Below are positions 11,475 to 22,567 of a DNA stretch of 64,000 nucleotides, piece by piece. Origin of the DNA: Hymenopellis radicata (lineage: Eukaryota > Basidiomycota > Agaricomycetes > Agaricales > Physalacriaceae). Made by a program: the position numbers and the translations under genes. A model generated the notes under the pieces. The model had not been told where the DNA came from. It saw nothing but the letters and a program-made list of their open reading frames with translations, and did no database searches. Position 1 is the stretch's first letter. Every line of letters starts with the position of its first letter. The DNA is taken from contig JADNRX010000176.1 of assembly GCA_015501595.1 (NCBI GenBank), forward strand, positions 1 through 64,000, given 5' to 3'.

Positions 11475-12100
11475 TTAATGATCCCCGTGGTTAGTATATG
11501 CCTTCTGGATGACCTCCTCGGGAAATGATATCGTGAGCTGTCCGTCGCCGGTCAGACCCGCTGGAGCTTCGCGCGCAGAAGACGGTATTCGATTTGCCTG
11601 AAGTACGACTGCATAGTCCGTAATAGGACTGACTACGTACGCTCACCTGTAGTACTCACATGTGCAAAAATGAATTAGCCGCATTGCTGTTCTTGATACT
11701 CCTATGTCCGCAAGTTCTCGTGGTCTGAGCTGGCCTGTTGGACGCTTCGAGGAAAATCCGGGGGTGTTTGTAATCATCAACGCCAGCTGTGTCGTATGTT
11801 GTAAAGTCGCCCATATAGTATTAATGCATCTCATCTAACAGTGTGCTCAATTATCGTGGATAGTGCTAGGAAATGTACCTCCTTCGCTTCAGTCGGAAGT
11901 ACTCCAGCATGGGCTTCAGATTCTTCGAGTCGATAATCAGCCGCGAGAATGCAGTGAACGACAACCGAGGGGCGTGTGTCTCCGTAACTGGAGCATGGCT
12001 GCAGGTAAGGATTGTCGTAGAAGGGAGGCAAAACGCGATCAGTCACAAATGCCTGACCTGGCGTGACATGGGTCACGAGGCCCTTAGAGGACAAGATTGA
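11475..12100 (-). CDS. Hypothetical protein, start unresolved (left copy)
   Basis: A minus-strand frame reads LVTHVTPGQAFVTDRVLPP to FLALSTIIEHT. A probable intron with donor GTTAGA and acceptor ACACAG (about 11833-11780) follows, then LALMITNTPGFSSKRPTGQL to AMRLIHFCT, a second intron, and a last exon ending QKAYTNHGDH with TAA at 11475-11477. No in-frame ATG is obvious at the 5' end, so the gene may be truncated or have a missed first exon. No domain recognised. The right-arm counterpart (34330-34850) has a Ser codon changed to TAG and a degraded end. Confidence 0.35.
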
Positions 12101-12191
12101 AAAAGATATCTAATTTTGCTACTGTACATATGCCCGGTGCCGTATCCGACAGTCACTCCCAGCCACGCTCGATAAAGTAGCTCGCGACTTT

Positions 12192-13446
12192 TCAATCCGA
12201 AGTCAGGTCAATCACATCCATTATCGCTTTCGAAGGGACGTTCTCCCGCTTAACCTTCTTCGTGCGTGGGCCTGTAGCACCTGTTTCGGCAGACTCTTGC
12301 TTGACATTACTACGTTGGCTGCGCCTTTGCGATTTGCGCTTAACATGTCTTCGAAGTTCATCCTGCAGCCTCGCAGATCAGGCTTCGACGTAGACTCAAG
12401 GAAAGAAAACAGACCTCTATTTGTTCCAGCTCAAGTTCGCGTTTGCGGGTCTGAACAGAGGTCGGATCAAGCTCGGCCAAATACTGCGCCTAACGGTCAC
12501 TAACCTTGAGCGGAAGATTTCATCATCATCGCTAGATGAGTGCTCTTCTTGGACGTTGGACTTGCATTCCTTCGCGTCATTTGGATTTTCAAGCTCTTGG
12601 GAAGGCTCTCGGGAGCAATCCCATTAGCCTGAAGTAGCGCTGGAAAATTGCAGATTTAGTACGATACGAGAACAACGGCAATTAACGGACCGAGGGGGCG
12701 ATATTTGAAGGTGAATGAGAATTCCCCTCCAGTGATTTTTGTGCGAAAGCCGAAACGTGGTGATGCACAGCCTTGCGGTGTACCGAATCTGTTCACCGTT
12801 GTCAACTGGAAAAGCATAATCACCCTACAGTTGAGACGTGCGTTATTTGATGATCTACACCTTTCTTCATGCGTTCATGAACAGAATGTACAGCGGATAT
12901 ATCATGGAATTTATACTGCGTCTCCTTCAGTAGATCACAGTGCCCTCCATATAAGACGATGGTTCCTAAATCTTGCGATGACGGAAAATCTATCTTGTCC
13001 AAGAGCGTGTCGTCATCTAAAGACAGATATGCAGCAGTCGACACAAGTAGATATAGGATAATTACCGGATAGCTTGATGGCGAAAAGACGAATGGGCGAA
13101 TTTCGGTCGGCGAAATCGCCTGCCCTCGCCATGTCCGCACCCTCAGGCTCTTCTTGTCCTCCTTCGATTGAGCAACTTTGCCACGTGCCTCAGCTCCATC
13201 AACTTTCAGTCTGTAAGCGCTTGGGCACATGGGAAGATCCTCCACAGATATCTCAAAATTCTACAGATACAATGAGCTTCATGACTTGGCAAGCCGGCCT
13301 GGGCAGACTACTGGGCTTACCTTTTCCACCTCGGAAGCAATCCAACAAGTAGCATTCCTGCCTTCTTCCGAGATTTCTACGCCGTACTCCTCTGCCCGGT
13401 TGCCGTCAATAGTGACCCAGGCGGATAGTGTTTCCGTTAGCTTCAT
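12192..13446 (-). CDS. DUF7918-like protein B
   Basis: The minus-strand multi-exon gene starts MKLTETLSAWVTIDG at 13446. Recognisable family segments are NATCWIASEVEK, a YRLKVDGAEARGKV strand, ISPTEIRPFVFSPS, VHERMKKGVDHQ and FSFTFKYRPL followed by LLQANGIAP. The C-terminus carries a basic TKKVKRENV segment (likely nuclear signal) and VIDLTSD, which fits a SUMO-interacting motif (hydrophobic core plus acidic residues). It is a tandem paralogue of 13925-15132. The intron after the core is unusually short or its donor is weak. The junction between LQANGIAP and the RELELEQIE helix does not read in frame by my splice choices in either paralogue. The far C-terminal exons lie inside the left arm and are duplicated at 33941-34233. 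Confidence 0.6.
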
Positions 13447-13924
13447 GGAAGATGATGGTGGTAAGAAAAACGCGTCTCGTCACAGGACGCGTGGCGTGAC
13501 TGGTGACTAATCGGCTCACACGACTACCGTGATACGAGCTAGAGGAACATGTGGGGCGCCAACGCTGCCGTCTAGACTGTTTCGCAATAGCTCGACACGA
13601 AGTGACGAATTCAGTTCGAACTGCGAAACCAGTTACAGAAATACTGAATTTCCCGAAGGGCACCTCATGCAGACAGCGACACGGAGTTTCTTTGGCCCCT
13701 GTAATCTGCGCAGACCACGACGTTCCCAGTCCGTGTCGTTCCCGTCAAGGAGGCGCGCATCTCAATGGAATATCTTCCCAATTCCATATGATAAGACAAT
13801 TCCGTCAGTACGATGAATTTCTATCCGTTCCCGAAAAATAACTCGAAAGGACTAACAAGTATCATAGGGTTATCCTAATGAGGCGGGAAAGGGTATACAA
13901 ACAGACTGGCGGCATCGCATCTTC
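13447..13924. other. Intergenic between tandem DUF7918 genes
   Basis: 5' flank of protein B and 3' flank of protein A. No gene or repeat identified. Confidence 0.4.
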
Positions 13925-15132
13925 TCAGTCCGACAAGGTCAAATCAATTACTTCATTCAACTGTCCAACAGCACCTCGCTCACGTTTAACTTTCTTCCTA
14001 CTCGAACCTTCGACTGCAGTGGAGTCAGACTCCCGCTTCACGCGTCCCCCGGAATGGTCATGCCGATGCGCGCCTTCGAGTTCGCGAATCTCGTCCTTCG
14101 GGACCTTGTCAGTGCGGATGGTTTCAAGGAAATATGAAGTACGAACCTCAATTCGCTGCAGTTCAAGTTCGCGCCTGCGAGCCTAGAGTAGCATGGTAAG
14201 CCATCGACAGGATACCAGAAAGAGGTATACTTGCTTTGAGCTTTCTAAGTTTCTCCTCCGTATCAACATCAGCGCGCGGATTTAAGTGAGCTGATGCCGC
14301 GGGGGACGTTCGAGGTTTAGGTCGCGGAGCTATTCCATTTGCTTGAAGGACAGCTTGAGGCCAGGGTTATCATCATTAGGGAACGCAAGGGGCATCGACC
14401 ATACCTAATGGACGATACTTGAAGCAGAACGTGAACGGTTCCCCAATCGGATCGGCATGGTAAGTATGGCGAGACGCGGAGAAATGCTTCGAGTCCCCCA
14501 GACTGAACATGTAAAATGTCAGCGGTAAAGCTCAAAGGGTTGACATACATCGTTTGATGATCCACGCCTTTCTTTAAACGCTCATGGACGACTGTGCTGC
14601 CCGAATTCGGTTTCTTCTTGTAGGTGCGGAGTCTTCGTGTCAGGATGGCCTCGTACACGGTAACAACTATGTCGCCTAGTTCTGTGCCCAGAGATTGGCC
14701 GAGCAACGAATCATCGTCTACCAATTTCCTAAGTGAGTCAATTTTGATATAGAGACGCCTTACCAGTGCTGTCTATGGCCGAAAAAACAAACGGGCAGAT
14801 TTCAGTTGCAGAAATAACTCGCCCCTGCATGTTGCAATGCCATTTCGCGCCCAATCTATCTTTCCTAGCCACTTTCCCTGGATAGCTTCGCCCATCAATT
14901 TTGAGGTCGTAGGAGGTTTCGCGGATGGGTTCGTCCTCCAACTCGATACTGAATGCCTAGCAGCCTAACGTTATTGTCTGAGGCGTCGTGTTCTATGGAA
15001 GCATACCTTTCCCGTCTCAGACGGAATCCAACATGTCGCATTTCTTCCGGTCTCCGATATGGTTACACCGAACTCATCTGCCGGAGTCCCGTCAATAATC
15101 ACATGCGCTGAGAGGTTTTCGTCCAGCTGCAT
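13925..15132 (-). CDS. DUF7918-like protein A
   Basis: About seven exons. The start MQLDENLSAHVIIDG is at 15132. Core segments are NATCWIPSETGK, YDLKIDGRSYPGKVARKD, ISATEICPFVFSAI, LGTELGDIVVTVYE, VHERLKKGVDHQ and EPFTFCFKYRPL followed by VLQANGIAP. The C-terminus has RELELQRIE, a RKKVKRERG nuclear-signal-like stretch and EVIDLTLSD. Members of this family are known mainly from basidiomycete genomes and are uncharacterised. The core looks like a beta-rich domain; a nuclear, SUMO-linked role is inference from the tail. One junction (after KLRKLKA, about 14230) does not read in frame with consensus sites, so the exact exon set there is uncertain. TGA at 13925-13927. Confidence 0.7.
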
Positions 15133-15777
15133 GTTTAACTGAACAGATGGGCAATGGGTGAGAGCACGGTGAACAACGATGAGATGATGGTGAAAGGCAA
15201 GAGGCGTTGCCCGTGCGTGGGAACGTTACGCACTCGGAACACTCCGGCTCCGGCATCTCCAGCCGACCGCAACGGAATCCTAGTCCGGAGGGTACTTTAT
15301 TGAGAGGTTCTACTATCGCTATCGACCTATCATTCGCCCGCGTCTCCTTTGGCCCGCAACATCAACTGTACCGAATGTTGCCGCGTTCTTTTTACCCATG
15401 ACTGGTCTAACGTGCTACTTTATGTTCTGGATGATTGGATGGACCATTGATTCACATATTTTCATTTGCAGTCAAAGTGTATACAGATAACCGCGATGCC
15501 ATACTAATGGTTGGTAAGTGCTTTCTCTCGAACCTCTGCTACTACTGGACGCGTCGGTGGTCTCGCTACTTGAGGAATCTAGCGGGATCATGGCTGATAA
15601 ATTCCATTCGGATTTGGTTAGCAAGCCTCAGATATTAATCAGCGTATGCCGAGTCGACACGTACTTACTTCTCGGAGCTCTTCGATGGCGAAGAAGTGCA
15701 CCATCTGTGAGTATAAAAACTTGACTGCATTCCTCAATCCAATTGTCGTATTCTCTCTAGCACAGTGCTAAAGAAGC
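15133..15777. other. Divergent intergenic region
   Basis: 5' flanks of DUF7918 A (minus) and the dehydrogenase (plus). Short frames exist but none is convincing. No TATA consensus is obvious close to the dehydrogenase ATG. Confidence 0.45.
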
Positions 15778-16949
15778 ATGTCTTCCCAACTAGTCTGGTT
15801 TATCACCGGTACAACGTATGTAGCGCCATCTCTCACGTTCCATAGTACCAGCTAACATTGATCTTTAGCTCGGGTCTAGGAAGGGAGCTAGCGACAGCTG
15901 CTCTTGCCCGCGGGGAGAAGGTTATCGCAACTGGGCGGGCGAAGTCGCTTGCACATCTCGATGACCTTAAAGCTCTCGGCGCGGATACTCTTGAGCTTGA
16001 TGTAACTGCGTCTCAAAACGACATCAATGCAGTGGCTAAAAAGGCAGTCGCGATTCATGGCAGGATCGATGTCGTCGTCAACAACGCTGGTAAGTTTGTT
16101 TTGATGCGCATTTGGATCCGTTTCGTTGATAGCCTTCCCATTTCAGGATACGCTGCTAATGGCACCTTGGAAGAAAACACGTTCGTTCCTCCTTCTCGTT
16201 CTTGACAGACTATGATATCGGCTTGATAGGCCTCAGCAAGCCCAAGATCAGTTCAAGTAGGACTCGGTTTCGAACACATTCTAAATTCTAACATTCAATT
16301 TACAGCACAAATGTCTTCGGAGCGTTAAATGTCGCGCGCGCCTTCCTTCCATACATGCGCGAGCGAAAATCTGGCACCATCGTCTGGATAGGCTCCTACT
16401 GCGGCTGGACGTGCGTTGCCTTCTTTGCCACACCTTCTCACTGACTCATGAAAATGCAGTGGAACCGCCTTCCTCGGACTCTACACCGCATCCAAATTCG
16501 CCATTCGCGGTCTTTCCGAGTCGCTCCATCTAGAGATCGCTCCTCTCGGTCTGCGCAGTATATGTTTCGACTTCGGCGCTTTCCGTACCAACTTCCTCTC
16601 CGTCGGGACATTTGATAGAAGCGGCGTGTCAAATATTGAGGAATACCAAGGGCTAGCAGCGGATCGGAAAGCCCAATGGGATGGTTAGTGTTCTCAATAC
16701 CTTGCCACGAGCGCCATCCTGATAGAATGCGTTCTGTTAGCAAACGATTGGAATCAACCTGGAGATCCCCAAAAGGGCGTCAATGTCGTCCTAGAAGTCG
16801 TCCGTGGGGAAGGCGCAGCTACTGGAAGGCCTGTTCCTTCGACGATGCTTGTTGGTCTCGATAGTTTCAATGTTGTGCAAGAGGAGCTGAAGAGGGTGAA
16901 CGCGTTCCAGATGGAGTGGTCTGAGGTTACCAAGAGTACGGATTTATGA
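15778..16949 (+). CDS. Short-chain dehydrogenase/reductase (SDR)
   Basis: Six exons (15778-15815, 15869-16089, 16147-16180, 16306-16410, 16460-16683, 16741-16949) join in frame to 276 residues, the usual length of a classical SDR. Visible motifs are the N-terminal cofactor loop TGTTSGLG, LELDVTAS, the NNAG motif in DVVVNNAGY, a catalytic-serine strand IVWIGSYCGW and the catalytic pair in LYTASKFAIRGLSESL (Tyr-x3-Lys). The Arg in the beta-2 region (ATGRAKS) suggests NADP(H) preference. The substrate cannot be read from sequence. It most resembles fungal SDRs often annotated as oxidoreductases acting on small carbonyls or alcohols. It lies in the unduplicated spacer and looks intact. Confidence 0.9.
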
Positions 16950-17097
16950 ACTGCTGTGCGTGGGTTGTAAAGCAGCCATGCTCATCGTTTTGAATACTGT
17001 TATTGGACTCGTCAAATTTGAAGTACTTATTGTTGTCAAACAGTGCGACGACCGCTCAACGAGCGCCAGTAAATCGTGAAATAGAGGTGACTTGCTA

Positions 17098-18581
17098 CTA
17101 CAAGTCTTTCCATACTTTTAGGCTATCCCATCTCTCCACAGGTTCACGACCGAACGTCAACGACGCTATGGTGGCTATAGGCGCACGGGGGTTGAAGAAC
17201 GTCGTGTAGGTCTTGGGCAAGTAAACGTGTTCAAACAGCTCTCTCAACTCTCCCCTGTCCATCCCTCTATCTATATAGTACTCGTTATCGAGAACCTCGG
17301 CGATGCCAACATCCGAGTCTTCCCCCACACACAGGAGAAGATGAATATCCGTCCAGGGCAAGCGGCATAGTGCCTCATCGAGTTCAGGCCAGTCCGGCGG
17401 GACGAGGTCGAGCTCGTCCAGGGACTGCGGGATGGGATCGTCGGGGGCCATACCTTCAGATCCCATCAACGTGAAGAAGAGGTGTATTTTTCGAGGACGA
17501 AAGGTGAGGTCGTTGAGAGTGTGAACCGCCCATGGAAGAGTAGAAGTAGGATGCCAGTTATACACATTCAGAGAAAACTCGAGCGTATCGACGTGCGACA
17601 AATTGAGAGCGTGGTGCGGCGTATGGCCATTACCTGTGAAAAGCGTGATGTCAGACCGGGTCATTGCCAAAGAGGAATGATGTACGTACTACCAATCAAA
17701 ATGTCATTTAAAGAGAATGTCTGAACGGAGTCAGCGGTGGAAGCTAGAAGCCTAGCTATTCTCTCGTGGAAGACCGGGCAATATTCAGCCCCGTCGATGT
17801 CAATTTTCAATAATGCTCCGGGGACGCGAGGGAGAAGGGATGTTATGAGTAAGTCGACAAAAATCTGGTCGGAATATGAGGAGAGATACAGGTATAATTC
17901 CTGTACGGGCAGGGAGAAGTTTGGCGGCGGAAGAGGGACGTCAGCGGCCAGTTGGAGCGCATCATAGTGTGAGAGATCCGTCTTTCTTCTTCTCTCCGGG
18001 TCGAATTCGACGATATCAATCTCCTTTATCAAGAGCGATCGCAAATGTACCGACGACCCCAAGAGTGTATAGAGCATCTCCGCATCTAGGGCACAACACC
18101 GAAACTCCAAGTGCGTGAGCCGAAGGGAGGAGACGGTTGTCCGAAATGCATTGGGATCGGCAATACAGGTGAAGTCTATGCCGCCAAATCCCAGACGTTC
18201 AAGATTGGACGTCAGCATCAGTATGGGCGGAAACGCCTCGCCCTGAGAAAAGAGCTCTTCGTCATCCTCGAATAGCATACATCGAACAAGAGGACCTATA
18301 TGCGGAACGGAAAGAAGAAGGTCCCGGAACTTGCTGCACTGATCGCCATTCTCGTCCGCATAAACCTCGAAGTCAACGCGGCAGTAGAGGTGTTTACTGG
18401 CGCGCATACGAGCCCTGCGAAAGCTCTGCATGATGCTACGCAGGTCTCCCTGCGAATGACGCCGGGCAGCCACAAAATCGATGATCATGTCGATGACTTC
18501 CGTGGGGAGGATCTGATGCCATAATCAATAGGCAGTAATAGCGATGGGAACAAAATCTTCACGTACCAGGTCTCGGGGCAT
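17098..18581 (-). CDS. F-box protein
   Basis: Three exons (18581-18567, 18512-17693, 17633-17098) give 456 residues in frame. The 15-bp first exon (MPRDL) splices to ILPTEVIDMIIDFVAARRH, an N-terminal F-box (LP-x-E-[IV]-x2-x-I-[IV] pattern). The body has leucine-rich-like strands (LERLGFGGIDF, LRLTHLEFRCCAL, HLRSLLIKEIDIVEF), common in basidiomycete F-box proteins. F-boxes bind Skp1 and recruit substrates to SCF ubiquitin ligases; that role is inferred from the family. The C-terminal part is acidic and of unknown function. No frame damage is seen. Confidence 0.8.
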
Positions 18582-20458
18582 TTTGAGGCGAGGAATGAAC
18601 GACGTGTATGGGCTTCTAGTGCGGCTTTTAAACCTGCCAGAGTGGCGCGTTGTGCCCAATTCGTGACAATGAAATGGTACAGGCGACGGTAGTCAAGAGA
18701 GACGAGAACAATAACCTTTACGGCATTGCACTTGGGCCAGTGGAAGGTCGAAGAGGACGATGCAGGGAGGCGAAGAGCTTTTTTGGAACAAGCCTGAGAC
18801 TTTGTGGTTGTTTTAGGGTTTCGCGTGATCTCTATCAAAACGTGTTTGACTCAGGGTATCAACCCTGGGGAGGCCGCGCGGGGCGGGACCACAACGGGAT
18901 GGCGGGAATAAGGCCTGTCTGGCGTTATTTGCTTACGCGCAAGTCTTCCGAGCTACTGTGGTTCTTTCTGAAAAGGAAAGACGCGTCCGGCGTCACTAGG
19001 CTCGTGTCCAGGATTCGTACGTTGACTGCCAGTTGACGTTGCACCGGAATCGCGAAGTAGCTTTGAGATATTCAAGGTTTGAAGCATGAGTACCAGGGAT
19101 GAAATGTGCCCACCACAGTGGCGACCACACGCTGGAAAGCGCCCTTTATGACATGGAATGGCCTTCAGATATCGCGGTACTGACATGAGAGACGCCCAGA
19201 CCTCGCTGACTGTCCTAGGTGCTTTTGAGGGTCCAAATAGCCTTCCGCAATCATCGTGGCGGCTGGCAGAGAAGGAAGTGCGATCACGTGATGAGTTTCT
19301 GAGTCGTAGCGTGATGTGTCACGTAACGCTGTCTCGACTTTGCTCATGCCATCACTCGTCCCATTTCTCAACAGAGCCGCACCATAACAGTTCAGCGACG
19401 TACCCCGACGGGTTCCAAATTGTGCCTCGAAGACTCTTGTGATTGGCATCAGACGACACCTCGTGCTGCTCGGCGTTCGTAAACCGTCTTGCATCTGCGG
19501 GTTTCGAGCAAGCATATGGCTTTCTCAGTGAGCGCGCGCAACACTTCTCCTTTTGATTGCACGCCTTAACTAAATGGCGAATGGGTCGTCCTGGTTGAAA
19601 TGTTCTCCGACACCTATATTTGCTCTGGAACTTGTGATTCCCACCTTTGATGCTATTGCGCCGTGCTCGAGCTACTAGGCACTATGTAAGAGTGACATGA
19701 TCTCTTCAGGTCGCGACGACGGGCATGGAGGTTACGTGCACCGCGCCACTACCGCGCCTCTCAAAGACTTTCAGCGTGCCTCGAGATTTTTACCCGAGTC
19801 TCTCATTTGTCCATTGAACGCGGGACTCGCTCTGCTCCGGCTTGTCGTTCTACTGTAGGCCCTTGTCTCGATCATGTGGTAAATTTCACGGTACACGCCG
19901 CGTTCGATTCGTTCTCGCAAGGCACATTGTCCTCGCTTGCATCAAAAACAGTGGAAATTTGGTTGAAACTGCCCTCCAAGAATAGAGAAGTGTAAGGTAC
20001 AGGGGAAGGCGAGGGATGACTGAATGCCTGTAACAGTCTTCCGTCGAACGCATGGACCCGCCCTCAGCTTGATTGTTCACCGCGACTAGGTTGAGATCAC
20101 CATGACCGTAATTACACCAGGATCTGTCTCAAATTCTTGTCAGCATCCAGCTCTTAAAGACATTGGCGTCTTTATGCATCTAGTCTTCCAGAGTTCTCCT
20201 ACCATTTTACCATTCTAGCCTTCTCGTGGCATCATTAGAGTATTAGCCTCGAACCACCTTGACACGCCCACTGACCTTTGGTGAAACCAGGAACGATATC
20301 CGAGCGAATCATCAAGCCAATCTGGGCGTAACATTGCGGGATGGGCAGTTCTCGTGTCCAGATCATCAACGGTGATGGGTTTCTGCTTTGGTACTCCGTC
20401 TCCCCCCGGGTGTAAATCCGACGAACAAGATGTAGACTTGATGCGCAATGCTTCGCGG
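18582..20458. other. Long intergenic region, no gene recognised
   Basis: Short overlapping frames occur on both strands (longest about 128 codons at 18650-19036 and 116 at 19165-19515), but they lack domains, splice-supported continuations or promoters. The right end holds the promoter of the glycopeptide gene. Confidence 0.5.
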
Positions 20459-20466
20459 TATAAAAG
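20459..20466 (+). promoter_or_regulatory. TATA box of glycopeptide gene
   Basis: TATAAAAG, 53 bp before the ATG at 20519, well placed for a strongly expressed secreted-protein gene. Confidence 0.7.
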
Positions 20467-20518
20467 CTAAACAACTCATGCATAATTCTCCAGTGCATCT
20501 CATTTGCTCTATTCCTCG

Positions 20519-21380
20519 ATGTTCAAGCTCTCCTCTCTCCTCGTGCTCACTGTTGCCTCCGCCGTCGCTCTCGTGGCGGGTGAATCCCACACCATCCACT
20601 TCGACAACAGGTGGGAATATCTTCGCGAACCGTCCTCATCGTTCCAAGTCTAAGCTTTGTTAGATGTGGCTATGGTACGCCGACGCTCATCAGTCAGTCT
20701 GGGGCCGTCCTGTCGACGGGCGGTGACTACACGTCCAACGGACCCATCATTGGTGCTATCGCGTATGTTCTTCGGTTCTCTCTCTATATAGTCATGTCGT
20801 CTTATGCCTGTTCTGTGCCCAGATACCTCCAGACTGGTATGTGCTGCCACCAACCTTGTTTTATCGCGTTCTGAACATCTCGGTTAGGCGGTTGCGGTTT
20901 CAACGGCGACAGCTGCACACTCGTCGAGACCACGCTCGTCAACCCGACCAGTGCTGGGGCCGGCTCGAGCACCGACATCTCGCTCATCGCACCGTAAGTC
21001 TGAAATTATTATGCCTGACACAGCTGTCTCAAACTTGGTGCTATGTTAGGCACGCCTTCTCAGTCACCTCCGGCTTCGGGTACGCTTCTCCACCAATATC
21101 TCTCAGAGTTGTTCTAAGGACCATCTTTCATAGGTACTACAACGGCTGCGATGGGACTGGTGCTGACTGTGCGCTCTCTTCCGTCGTACCTCTTGTCTTT
21201 ACTGACTTGGAAACAAGGTGACAACGCCAACTGCGCCACTGCCTTCCACACTTCCACCGACAATTGGGTCCAAGTTGCTTGTCAAACGAACGATGTTTGT
21301 TCTCTTACTATTCTCGATGTGATCTTGTCGATTTATGAAATACTTTTTAGGTTGACTTGGCCATCACATTCTGCTTGTAA
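20519..21380 (+). CDS. Secreted 'glycopeptide' family protein, thaumatin-like
   Basis: Eight short exons (20519-20610, 20664-20762, 20823-20836, 20888-20993, 21050-21079, 21134-21168, 21218-21294, 21351-21380) join in frame to 160 residues. A signal peptide (MFKLSSLLVLTVASAVALVA) is followed by HTIHFDNRCGYGTP, a GGDYTSNGPIIGAIAYLQTG strand pair, CGFNGDSCTLVETTL, TDISLIAPHAFSVTSGFGY, NGCDGTGADC and VQVACQTND, ending VDLAITFCL. The order and cysteine spacing match a family commonly annotated 'glycopeptide' in agaricomycetes, with an osmotin/thaumatin-like beta fold as a plausible structure. The third exon is only 14 nt. Likely extracellular; function unproven. A TATA box lies 53 bp upstream. 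Confidence 0.85.
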
Positions 21381-21851
21381 AAAAGCTGAAGTTCGAGCCC
21401 AAGCTGTCTTTGCCTGGGTAATCATAATCGCGTGTACTTACAACACAAAGGTCTTTTAATATATAAAATCAACGAACTGCGTCATATGCTCATTGCTAGC
21501 CTTACCTTTTCGATTCGTTTTCAAGAAACGGTCTATTGAAAATCTACTGAACTGAAAAGAGGAGTTCATCTCGATTCGCGCAAGTTGAGTACGCTTCGAA
21601 ATCACGAAACAGCGCATGAAACGGAATCAACGTGCTGTGTCACACCGTTCGAACTGATTTCCCGAGGTCTGCCAAGGAATGTATACATTTAGCCATACCA
21701 CAGATTTCGCGTGTGTGTATACTTATTGTCGATCTTTTAATGCTCGACAACATCAGAACATTCAAGAGGCCGCTCTGTCAAACCATCATCGGACTCCCCT
21801 CCACTTCACGCTTCCCTCGGAATTGTCTCCTTTGCTTTGGTCACGGCAGAC
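21381..21851. other. Intergenic region between convergent genes
   Basis: 3' flanks of the glycopeptide gene and secreted-protein gene 2. No gene seen. Confidence 0.45.
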
Positions 21852-22464
21852 TTAGGCGGAGACAGCGTCGTCGCCGACGGCGGCGGGAGGCTCCCCGACC
21901 CCCTGATCATCAGCGGGTGCGGCGGGGGGCTCGGCGTCAGTCCTCTTCTTCTTAACCGAGGCAGCCTCGTCGGCCGGGGGAGCGGCGGCGGCGGGAGCGT
22001 CGGCGACGGCGTCATCGGCGGTGGCGTCGGCGGTAACGTCATCGGCGGCGGCGGCGGGAGCGTCGGCAGGAGCGTCATCGGCGGCGGCGGCGGGAGACAC
22101 CCCCTGATCATCAGCGGGTGCGGCTGGGGGCTCGGCGCCAGCGTCAGCGGCGTCGGTAGCCCGGGATACGGAACGGGGTTTGGATAGGGCGAGTTCGAGG
22201 ATGTTATAACGAGGAACGACCTCCGAATCACATTCACCAGAGTGCACGTTGTTGGAACAGGCGAGCTTGAATGCGCTGAGCGCCTCGGCTGGATTCTGAC
22301 GGTCCGCCATGTTGCTGAGACCGTATACGTCGCTCTAGAATGACGCGTCAGCAGGATGGTCAGAATGACACACGGCAATTTACCTCTCTGGGAAAGACTG
22401 GTGCAGCGAAAGTTGAGGCACCGACCAGGAGGACGATGGGCAGAGTCCGGGCGAAGGAAGGCAT
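21852..22464 (-). CDS. Small secreted protein, Ala/Asp/Pro-rich repeats
   Basis: Two exons (22464-22384, 22334-21852) give 187 residues. The first exon encodes a signal peptide (MPSFARTLPIVLLVGASTFA) nearly identical to that at 3636, and the following intron is also closely conserved. The start of exon 2 (DVYGLSN...PAEALSAF) still aligns to the paralogue (DVSGLSK...PTEALSGF). Beyond about residue 50 the protein becomes a low-complexity Ala/Asp/Pro tail with two copies of EPPAAPADDQGV and an internal KKKR. The tail is encoded by GGCGGC-rich DNA with direct repeats at about 21899 and 22100. It shares no globular C-terminus or cysteines with the paralogue. Function unknown; secretion is well supported. 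Confidence 0.7.
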
Positions 22465-22560
22465 GGCAAAGAGTGTGTGTGCAGACAAGAGTGAGGTGAT
22501 AGAGAATGTGGGGGCTACAGATGACGGGGGTTTGAATGGAACCGTCGAGCTCAGCGAGGC

Positions 22561-22567
22561 CTTTATA
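22561..22567 (-). promoter_or_regulatory. TATA box of secreted-protein gene 2
   Basis: TATAAAG on the minus strand about 97 bp upstream of the ATG, at the same relative site as the box at 3727-3734. Confidence 0.6.

Larger units (their letters stand above)
4105..12500 (+). repeat. Left arm of large inverted duplication
   Basis: The arm is the reverse complement of about 33941-41912. Outer homology starts at GCAACTGCTTGTCC (4105; complement at 41912) and inner homology ends at CCGTTAGGCG in a DUF7918 intron (about 12495; 33943). Gene order and orientation are fully mirrored. Left-only segments include about 4190-4495 and 4548-4990. The arms are diverged by substitutions and many small indels, so this is not a fresh copy. 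Confidence 0.92.

Noticed and set aside
13447..20458. Possible biosynthetic gene cluster (SDR, F-box, MFS in one window)
   Set aside because: There is no backbone synthase, P450 or cluster regulator, and the MFS gene is 45 kb away from the SDR.
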